A stretch of DNA of 64,000 bases, taken from Flavobacteriaceae bacterium. GTDB taxonomy: Bacteria > Bacteroidota > Bacteroidia > Flavobacteriales > Flavobacteriaceae. This document shows positions 1-6,597 of the stretch, piece after piece. The position numbers and the translations under genes were made by a program. Each line of letters begins with the position of its first letter. The stretch's first letter is position 1. The notes under the pieces are model-generated. The model saw nothing but the letters and a program-made list of their open reading frames with translations. It was not told the DNA's origin and did no database searches. The stretch spans positions 1-64,000 of the forward strand of contig JAQWJV010000016.1 in NCBI GenBank assembly GCA_029248185.1. Reading direction: 5' to 3'.

Positions 1-18
1 AAGTTCAGAGATTAATTT
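1..18 (-). repeat. Dispersed repeat copy A (partial, inverted relative to copies B-E)
   Basis: aagttcagagattaattt is the exact reverse complement of aaattaatctctgaactt at 197-214 in copy B. Confidence 0.65.
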
Positions 19-160
19 TAATAAATACGGCTGGCTCAGGGTCTGGTTGAGGTGTTTGAACAACTGGAACAACAGACTCTTCTTCTTCTTCGGTTGAACA
101 GCTAAAAACTATTATAAACGATAAAATACAAATGAAAAATAAGGAAAGAGAATATTTCAT
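5..160 (-). CDS. Short lipoprotein (51 aa), probably the truncated N-terminus of a Cys-lipidated repeat lipoprotein
   Basis: Manual minus-strand translation MKYSLSLFFICILSFIIVFSCSTEEEEESVVPVVQTPQPDPEPAVFIKINL*; lipobox SFIIVFSC and acidic/Pro-rich linker; below the ORF-track length cutoff. Confidence 0.6.
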   Translation of the reverse strand: MKYSLSLFFICILSFIIVFSCSTEEEEESVVPVVQTPQPDPEPAVFIKINL

Positions 161-194
161 TACACTTTAATTATGGTCAACAATTATAAATATA

Positions 195-238
195 CAAATT
201 AATCTCTGAACTTAATGAAGAGGATATGCCGATGATTT
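195..238 (+). repeat. Dispersed repeat copy B
   Basis: caaattaatctctgaacttaatgaagaggatatgccgatgattt. Confidence 0.8.
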
Positions 239-335
239 ATAGTCAAAGAATAAGTACCTAAAGAATAAAGAATAGAAGATATCTACAAAGCTATAAACAG
301 AAGAGGTAAGGAGTTCGGTTTATAAGAACAAGGAT

Positions 336-524
336 TTATTTTCTGTTTTTTAGCCAACCACTAATCCATATGTATAGAGGGATTAACATCAAAACTACAG
401 CAAAATAGAATACAACAATTGAAGGAATAGAGGTTAATTCTTCTATTTTATCAGCAGCTGATGAGATGAACAACGCTAACATTGTTATAGGGATAGGTAA
501 TTCATTAGATTGCCAATTACTCAT
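336..524 (-). CDS. Small membrane protein (62 aa)
   Basis: ORF with two hydrophobic segments; no family recognised. Confidence 0.45.
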   Translation of the reverse strand: MSNWQSNELPIPITMLALFISSAADKIEELTSIPSIVVFYFAVVLMLIPLYIWISGWLKNRK

Positions 525-589
525 ATTAAATACTTATTTTACTTTTACTCAAATCTACTAATTACAACACAAATTTTTAGAGTAAGCAG

Positions 590-784
590 TTAGGACTTTC
601 GTTTTTTTAGAATCCTTATCCAATCATTTATATAGAATGGAAATGGTAAAGCCATTAAAATTAATCCTACTGTGGAAAGTATATTTTTAATAGGTTCTGT
701 GAAATCAATTAAATCACTTAAACCTAAAACACCCAACCCCCCACCAATAAATAAAATTCCATTCTGTTTTATCTTTTTTATCAT
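590..784 (-). CDS. Small membrane protein (64 aa)
   Basis: ORF with two hydrophobic segments; repeat copy C lies 25 nt upstream of its start. Confidence 0.5.
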   Translation of the reverse strand: MIKKIKQNGILFIGGGLGVLGLSDLIDFTEPIKNILSTVGLILMALPFPFYINDWIRILKKRKS

Positions 785-809
785 TGATTAATAGTTTTAA
801 TACAAGATA

Positions 810-853
810 CAAATTACCTTCTGAACTTAATAATGAGGATATGCCGATGATTA
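810..853 (+). repeat. Dispersed repeat copy C
   Basis: caaattaccttctgaacttaataatgaggatatgccgatgatta. Confidence 0.75.
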
Positions 854-860
854 ATAATTT

Positions 861-1511
861 TTAATACAAAGACTCAGATTTTGAAACATCCATTTTATTT
901 AATTTTAAATCATCTAAGCCTTTTTGGTCAAATGGATTTTCAATATTATCCTGAACATTATATAGTGCTATCAAAATGAAACTAACGATAACACTCATTA
1001 ATAAGGAGATTACTGTTTCCGATGATAAACCTAAAGATATGTTTTGGGATACTAATTGAGTATTATAAAGTAGCGGCGATAAAAAAATGAAAATTAGACA
1101 GTATTTTCTAAGAGAAATTGGGGTTGAATGAATTTTTAACCCCCTTAACTTTTCTGCACTCTGAAAAAGTTCATTTTTCACTCTAATAATACTATCTTTT
1201 TCTCTTTCATTGTAAAGTTTTTTGTAAGAGTCAATAATTAAAAATATTTCTTTTCTTTTTTCTCTAACCTTATTGTAATTATTATCTGAATTAGATTTTT
1301 TCAAATAACTGACAAAAATGTCTTGTAATTCAACTAAAGAAAAAAACAACTTTTCATAATCAGTTTTTTTTGTTTTGTCAACTGAATAGAAAATATTAGA
1401 TAAATCAATTACTTTATTTCTAAAAATCGCAAATTCCTTAATTGAATCTTGCCTTCTTTGATATGCACTTGTAATTGAAAATACTAAGGGAAATACTATT
1501 GCAACACTCAT
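861..1511 (-). CDS. Hypothetical membrane protein, coiled region followed by two C-terminal TM segments
   Basis: 216 aa ORF; hydrophobic stretches CLIFIFLSPLLY and VISLLMSVIVSFILIALY. Confidence 0.6.
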   Translation of the reverse strand: MSVAIVFPLVFSITSAYQRRQDSIKEFAIFRNKVIDLSNIFYSVDKTKKTDYEKLFFSLVELQDIFVSYLKKSNSDNNYNKVREKRKEIFLIIDSYKKLYNEREKDSIIRVKNELFQSAEKLRGLKIHSTPISLRKYCLIFIFLSPLLYNTQLVSQNISLGLSSETVISLLMSVIVSFILIALYNVQDNIENPFDQKGLDDLKLNKMDVSKSESLY

Positions 1512-1633
1512 TATAGTGAAGTCTAACTTTATATTTATATGATAATTATTGTAAAGGAAATAAATATTGTCTCTGATAAAAGGAATAACATCTTAATGTC
1601 AAAAACTGAAGTGATTGAATTTATATTCATTTA

Positions 1634-1855
1634 TTAAAATTGAAAATAGTGAAACAAATAACCCAATAAAAATCCAAGTATTAGGTATATAAATGATTTT
1701 AACTTGAATATGATTTTAATCTTTTCCCACTTATCAGGTATTTGATTATTGTTTTGGTCAATTGCAAACCCACTTTTAGTTGAGTATGTTGCATACCAAA
1801 AAAGAATTGAAATGATTGCAGTAAGTGCTAACATTGAGTAAAATATGTAATTCAT
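1634..1855 (-). CDS. Small membrane protein (73 aa)
   Basis: ORF with N- and C-terminal TM segments. Confidence 0.5.
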   Translation of the reverse strand: MNYIFYSMLALTAIISILFWYATYSTKSGFAIDQNNNQIPDKWEKIKIIFKLKSFIYLILGFLLGYLFHYFQF

Positions 1856-1885
1856 TTTCTAAATATTATTAGCTGTTAATTTGAT

Positions 1886-2350
1886 TTATTGCTTGTCTAT
1901 ACTTTTTAGTGTAGTTTTCTTTTTTATTTTCCATTTTCCAAGATTTTTTCCACTTAAATCTTTTATTGCTTCAGCAGCAAAAGGATTATGCTCGTGTGCA
2001 GGAATATTTGGAAATAACTCAGCACAAAATGCTCCTAAATTTAAACCATATTCAAAATCAAAACTTGCCTCATTCCCACTTTGAATAAAGTTGTAAATAT
2101 TGACAATATTATCTCCTATTAAATAATTTGAGTCTTGAGTTGAGTAAGAATGTCTCGCAATAAAAGAATCACTAATACCATCAACTATAACATCAAACTT
2201 TACATTAGCAGTTACATCAGAAGTAAATTCAACATAGTCAACAGTACATATAAATTGCAATTCAACTGAATCATTATTTTCTTTTGAACAACTATAAAAA
2301 AGTATAAATGATAAAACACAAATATTTAAAATATAAAAAGAATATCTCAT
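1886..2350 (-). CDS. Putative lipoprotein
   Basis: MRYSFYILNICVLSFILFYSCSKENND: signal peptide with lipobox, N-terminus resembles that of the 5-160 ORF. Confidence 0.65.
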   Translation of the reverse strand: MRYSFYILNICVLSFILFYSCSKENNDSVELQFICTVDYVEFTSDVTANVKFDVIVDGISDSFIARHSYSTQDSNYLIGDNIVNIYNFIQSGNEASFDFEYGLNLGAFCAELFPNIPAHEHNPFAAEAIKDLSGKNLGKWKIKKKTTLKSIDKQ

Positions 2351-2365
2351 TGTAATTAATTTAAC

Positions 2366-2512
2366 TTAATAATAAACAATATACAAATTACTCCCTGAAC
2401 TTAAATCAAGTAATGAAGATGTATTTGGAGTTTCTGTTCCAATTCCAACCTGTGCTTGGATTGAAAAAGCAAAAAGAATAGATAAAACGGAGATTATTAA
2501 TTTGATTTTCAT
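2366..2512 (-). pseudogene. N-terminal remnant of a VGIGT-type secreted surface/tail-fibre-like protein (48 aa)
   Basis: MKIKLIISVLSILFAFSIQAQVGIGTETPNTSSLLDLSSGSNLYIVYY*; the QVGIGTxTP start is typical of long flavobacterial surface proteins but stops here at repeat copy D. Confidence 0.6.
2384..2420 (+). repeat. Dispersed repeat copy D (divergent, 9-nt insertion)
   Basis: caaattactccctgaacttaaatcaagtaatgaagat. Confidence 0.65.
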
Positions 2513-2869
2513 TTTTGGTTCACAATTAATGATAGTGAAATATACAAGGATAATTTAAATTAATTTATGGTAATTAACTCTAAGATATAATTTAATAATG
2601 GATTACATATTAAACCTCACCCCCCCTGTTCCAATAGAAAAACCGTTTTCTAAAACCCATGCCCCTGTGTTTGGATTAATGCTGGACTGAAACTTTTGGG
2701 GATTTAAATTCCAACAGTGTCAAGAACCACTGTTCAAAGTGTCCAAATTATTCTTATGAGAACCATTAAGAACTATCTATTTTCTCAAATAGTGTCACTT
2801 GAGTGTCACTTTGAAAATACATATTTTTCCTTAATCCCTATCATTATTAGTTTAACAAAGAAAGGGGTA

Positions 2870-3050
2870 AATACTTGTAGAGTATATGGAACTATAACCA
2901 TTAAACTCTATTTACTTCCAAATACCTTGTTATCATTGGTTTTTACAATACCATTTAATTTGACTTTTTGAAATGTCTAAAGTTAATTTTTGTCCATAAG
3001 ACATTGTAATAATTAAAATTGATACCAATAGAAAAAAAAATCTTTTTCAT
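2870..3050 (-). pseudogene. Decayed secreted-protein gene
   Basis: Minus ATG at 3050; one fewer base in the T9 run (plus 3032-3040) restores MKKIFFLLVSILIITMSYGQKLTLDISKSQIKW, a classic signal peptide; further stops follow. Family assignment (perhaps YceI-like) uncertain; 5' boundary of remnant approximate. Confidence 0.45.
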
Positions 3051-3051
3051 A

Positions 3052-3141
3052 TCACTCACTTTTTTTATTTAAATGCGATCCATCACAATAACCATTTGGA
3101 TTTGATGTATTCCCACTTTTACATTTAGGTCTATCGTACAT
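3052..3141 (-). CDS. 29-aa Cys/His peptide ending near a CDGSH motif
   Basis: MYDRPKCKSGNTSNPNGYCDGSHLNKKSE*; divergent from the HxlR gene and just upstream of the 3050 ORF start. Confidence 0.35.
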   Translation of the reverse strand: MYDRPKCKSGNTSNPNGYCDGSHLNKKSE

Positions 3142-3159
3142 AATACTATTGTATAACTT

Positions 3160-3204
3160 GTTACTAAAAAGTAACTAATAGATTTCTGGTTACCATTTGG
3201 TAAC
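3160..3204. promoter_or_regulatory. Two palindromic operator candidates upstream of the HxlR gene
   Basis: GTTACT-AAAA-AGTAAC (3160-3175) and GTTACC-ATTT-GGTAAC (3189-3204), 29 bp centre to centre. Confidence 0.6.
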
Positions 3205-3218
3205 AAACACAATTAGTT

Positions 3219-3533
3219 ATGGAAGCAGAGAAAACATATAAAAACTGTCCCGTATCAAGTTTCACAGATATGCTTGGAGGAAAGTGGAAGCTAATTATTA
3301 TAAGTAGGTTAAGAAATAGAGATAAAATGCGTTTTGGTCAAATAGCTGACTCAATTCCTGCCATATCAAGAAAAGTACTAACAGATCAGCTAAAAGATTT
3401 AGAAAAAAATAAATTAGTTAAAAGGGGCTTTTTTGCAGAGATTCCTCCTAAAGTAGAGTATTCTTTAACTGAAAGATCAAAAAAATTGTGCTCTGTATTT
3501 AAATCAATAGAAGAATGGATGGACGAAAACTAA
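3219..3533 (+). CDS. HxlR family winged-helix transcriptional regulator
   Basis: CPVSSFTDMLGGKWKLIIISRL..MRFGQIADSIPAISRKVLTDQLKDLEKNKLVKR. Confidence 0.9.
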   Translation: MEAEKTYKNCPVSSFTDMLGGKWKLIIISRLRNRDKMRFGQIADSIPAISRKVLTDQLKDLEKNKLVKRGFFAEIPPKVEYSLTERSKKLCSVFKSIEEWMDEN

Positions 3534-3538
3534 ACGTT

Positions 3539-3745
3539 ATGAAAGAGTATTCAAATTCTGAAATTAAGGTAAAATGGGATCCAAAATTATGCCAACACTC
3601 TGGTGTATGTATTAAAACGTTACCTAAAGTATATGATCTAAATAAAAGGCCTTGGATTAATTTGGAAAATGCTAATTCAGATGAAATAAAATCCCAAATT
3701 GGGAAGTGTCCTTCTGGAGCTTTATCATTTGATGATTTGAATTAA
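3539..3745 (+). CDS. Divergent 4Fe-4S mono-cluster (Fer4_19) protein
   Basis: VKWDPKLCQHSGVCIKTLPKVYDLNKRPWI...IGKCPSGALSF; separated by 5 nt from the HxlR stop. Confidence 0.85.
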   Translation: MKEYSNSEIKVKWDPKLCQHSGVCIKTLPKVYDLNKRPWINLENANSDEIKSQIGKCPSGALSFDDLN

Positions 3746-3763
3746 CCCTTTTTAATTTATATT

Positions 3764-3804
3764 CCAATTACTCCCTGAACTTAATGAAGAGGATATGCCG
3801 ATAA
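3764..3804 (+). repeat. Dispersed repeat copy E
   Basis: ccaattactccctgaacttaatgaagaggatatgccgataa. Confidence 0.75.
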
Positions 3805-3965
3805 TAAAATTAAACCCTATAAATCAACTTTAATAAAATTCATTTTACGTTTAATCAATCAAATCACTATTAAACAACTCCACCCTAAAACCACTACAAA
3901 GGAATCTTAGGGTTAAGTCAATGATATCAATGGATTAGGATTGATTTGCTTTGTGCCCATTGGTG

Positions 3966-3994
3966 TAAAAAAAAACCCTCCGGTTAGGGAGGGT
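3966..3994 (-). terminator. Rho-independent terminator of the 4003-4773 gene
   Basis: Minus ACCCTCCCTAACCGGAGGGT followed by a T9 run. Confidence 0.85.
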
Positions 3995-4002
3995 ATATCG
4001 TT

Positions 4003-4773
4003 TTAATTTGAAATATAGACTAAGGTTGCCTCTGACGACCAAAAATCTCTAGTCTCTAATCCTTTTTCAACAATCATATTGTTTAACCATTGATTATTTG
4101 GCATGAAAGAGACCTCTTGAGGGTTTGCATTATTTCTAAAAATAAAAGTCATATGGGTGATGTCATTTGCAGCCTCGTTTTTATAAATTACTTTTGCAAA
4201 AGACCATTGACTAATATTACCATTCAAGAGTTGTTTTTCCCACATAGGGAGAAAGATATTCATCTCAAACTTTTCGTAATCTTCGCTTTTCTGTCTCATT
4301 GCACCCATAGATATTTTGTCTCCAATTTTAGGTTCTCCACCAGTCATAACTGTTTGATGCAAAATTTTAATAGTATAGCTACGAACTTCATTTTTAATTT
4401 TTTTACTCATAGTATTTTTAACTACTGACCTTGATAATTTACCTCTATTGAGTGCTTCAATTTTTTTCATAGAAGAATCTCCATCCCAGTTATTCATATA
4501 GTTGTTCAGCTGATCTTCATCTTTAAAAATATTGAATACAACATAATCTGGAGCTTTTTCCATCTCGGGCCCTTTATCTATTTTCCAAACAGCCCAACGC
4601 ATTTTTTTACCTTCTTTTATTTCGCTGTTATGAAAAGGCTTCCATATTTTTTCTAAAGTATTGTAATCATTTTCAACTCCTTTTTCAAGGTGAATAAAAT
4701 CAGCAACAGCGACTTGTGCAGCTAAAAAATTTGAAAATATTAATGATAGAGTACAAAGAAATAGTTTTTTCAT
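4003..4773 (-). CDS. Secreted hypothetical protein
   Basis: 256 aa ORF with signal peptide MKKLFLCTLSLIFSNFLAAQ. Confidence 0.75.
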   Translation of the reverse strand: MKKLFLCTLSLIFSNFLAAQVAVADFIHLEKGVENDYNTLEKIWKPFHNSEIKEGKKMRWAVWKIDKGPEMEKAPDYVVFNIFKDEDQLNNYMNNWDGDSSMKKIEALNRGKLSRSVVKNTMSKKIKNEVRSYTIKILHQTVMTGGEPKIGDKISMGAMRQKSEDYEKFEMNIFLPMWEKQLLNGNISQWSFAKVIYKNEAANDITHMTFIFRNNANPQEVSFMPNNQWLNNMIVEKGLETRDFWSSEATLVYISN

Positions 4774-4938
4774 TTTAATTGATTTATGGTTAATAATATT
4801 CTAAGTTAGGGAGAATGTATTACTAATCAAATTCCAATCTCTTATTTTTAAGATGAATCGTTGTTTAAAGCCCCTATCTTGTCCTGCGATAAGGTATAGG
4901 AGAGAAGTTTAGGAATTGAAATTCTAACAGTGCCATTT

Positions 4939-4961
4939 AAGGGGATAAAAAGTATCCCCTT
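4939..4961. terminator. Perfect 9-bp hairpin, possible terminator downstream of 5067-5426
   Basis: AAGGGGATA-AAAAG-TATCCCCTT. Confidence 0.5.
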
Positions 4962-5066
4962 TCTTATTTATTTTACATTACTATGAATTTGACCTTTATA
5001 AATTATCAACCTTCATTAAGGTTAAAAATCTGTAGATCTTTGCCTATATAAGTAAAACAAACTGGG

Positions 5067-5426
5067 TTACTCTGATTTAATTTGAAAATAAGCATAAATA
5101 TCTCGATTTGAATAAATTGTTACTATCGCTCTACAATAGCCTTTTGTTGGGCGTGTAACTATACCACATCTACCATTATCATTATCACTCCCTGACCATC
5201 GAATAAACTCATATCCCTCATCTGGAATTGCAGAAAGTGTCATTGTTGCACCTTGATCATAAATTCCAGTGGCTTCAGGCAATACTGACCCTCCTTCGGA
5301 AGCCGTAACAGTCAGGGCATATTGAGAAGAAACTGAGCGTTCTGATTCCACTTCTTCAACGGAACAGCTTGAAAATAAAATAAGTGATACAAAACATGTC
5401 AATAATAGGAAAATAGAAATTTTCAT
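5067..5426 (-). CDS. Lipoprotein with one InlB B-repeat-like domain
   Basis: Lipobox LILFSSC; YALTVTASEGGSVLPEATGIYDQGATMTLSAIPDEGYEFIRWSG. Confidence 0.8.
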   Translation of the reverse strand: MKISIFLLLTCFVSLILFSSCSVEEVESERSVSSQYALTVTASEGGSVLPEATGIYDQGATMTLSAIPDEGYEFIRWSGSDNDNGRCGIVTRPTKGYCRAIVTIYSNRDIYAYFQIKSE

Positions 5427-6130
5427 TGCAATGGTTAATGGTTATTCAAACATAAAGATAAGAAATATTTAGAAATTTATACAAACTAGAAAATTTGGAA
5501 CACTATACAGAATAGGAAGAGTCTTGAGTGGAGAACTAAAAGAAATTATAAATTGCAACTATCCTTGTCTGGTCTCTAATTTATTAATATTTTCTTTCCT
5601 TCTATAATCATGAAATTTAAATTGATTTATAGTTTATAATACTTCAATGATAAACCGTTTAGATTAAACATCTAATCCTTAGCTTAAACAGCAAACCCTT
5701 TTCTAAAACCTATTTCCAACATTTTAAAAATACCGAGATTTGAAAAGTTGTTATTTGGTAATTCTTATTTTATGATTATTATTTGGATTAGGGGAAAAAA
5801 TGATTTGATTAAAAGAAAGGTGGATTAAAAAAGAAGGCTTCAACAAAACATCATTAATCACGGAACATTTCCCTCAACCCACCTATCAAATTTTTAATAA
5901 CATAAATATAAGGACGAAAAGACACAAAAGACTGTTAAACAAAATTGTTATTGCACATACCCAAATAATAAAAAATTATGCTAAGTCTCCCAATATATCT
6001 TCCATATTCTAGTAATTGATTGACGATTTTGTAGAACTAAACCTCCAAGTAAACCCAGATAGAAACAGTGGCCTAATCTTTAAAGTAAATACGGATTTTT
6101 GTGAAATTATTTGTTTTATTTTCCAAATTA

Positions 6131-6541
6131 CTAATAATCACATTCAGGAATTTTAGATCCATGAGGGTCGATGTCTGTATCCCCTAAAATTTCTTTCATT
6201 CTTTTAAAAAATTCTGAGTTTTCGACATGCTCTATTTCTTCAGCAATATCATGAACTTCGTTGAGTTTAAACTTCATTTTTTTTACCAAGTAAAGTTCTA
6301 TTAATCGATGCTTTGAAATGATTTCTGTTGCTTTTTCCCTTCCAGCAGATGTTAAAAGGATTGGCTTATAAGGCTTGCTGTCAACTAGACCCATTACAAT
6401 TAATTTCTTGATCATATTAGACACCGTAGATTTATTTACCTCAAAAAAATTACTTAGTGCTGTCACCGTTACTCGTTCCCCTTTTTCTTCCCGCTTGTAA
6501 ATCGCTTTAAGGTAATTCTCTTTTTCTATCGTTTTTTTCAT
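6131..6541 (-). CDS. DtxR/MntR-family metal-dependent transcriptional regulator
   Basis: ENYLKAIYKREEKGERVTVTALSNFFEVNKSTVSNMIKKL...HRLIELYLV...DPHGSKIPECDY; start trimmed to MKKTIEKENYL. Confidence 0.9.
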   Translation of the reverse strand: MKKTIEKENYLKAIYKREEKGERVTVTALSNFFEVNKSTVSNMIKKLIVMGLVDSKPYKPILLTSAGREKATEIISKHRLIELYLVKKMKFKLNEVHDIAEEIEHVENSEFFKRMKEILGDTDIDPHGSKIPECDY

Positions 6542-6547
6542 AGTAAT

Positions 6548-6591
6548 GTTTTGTGGTATAAAACTAAATAAATAGTTTTGCAGTATAAAAC
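6548..6591. promoter_or_regulatory. Two 17-bp operator-like palindromes overlapping a Bacteroidetes promoter between dtxR and the TonB receptor
   Basis: GTTTTGTGGTATAAAAC (6548-6564) and GTTTTGCAGTATAAAAC (6575-6591); TTTG (6550-6553)-N19-TAGTTTTG (6573-6580) fits TTTG/TAnnTTTG. Confidence 0.7.
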
Positions 6592-6597
6592 AAAAGC

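Noticed and set aside
1881-2084. Plus-strand ORF of 67 aa
   Set aside because: Antisense to the lipoprotein 1886-2350, which has a clear lipobox signal.
2717-2971. Plus-strand ORF of 84 aa
   Set aside because: Lies opposite the decayed minus-strand signal-peptide gene; composition and lack of any family resemblance suggest a chance ORF.
3052-3141. Annotating the 29-aa ORF as a genuine CDGSH iron-sulfur protein
   Set aside because: Only the C-terminal CDGSH matches; the upstream C-x-C ligands and the Pro position do not.
195-3812. CRISPR or integron attC array interpretation of the dispersed repeat
   Set aside because: Spacing between copies is hundreds of bp to over 1 kb, copies lack attC-like paired inverted core sites, and no Cas or IntI gene is visible.
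3835-3920. ACCCTAA...TTAGGGT inverted repeat near 3880-3915 as a terminator
   Set aside because: Long 17-19 nt loop and no U-tract; the clear terminator is at 3966-3994.
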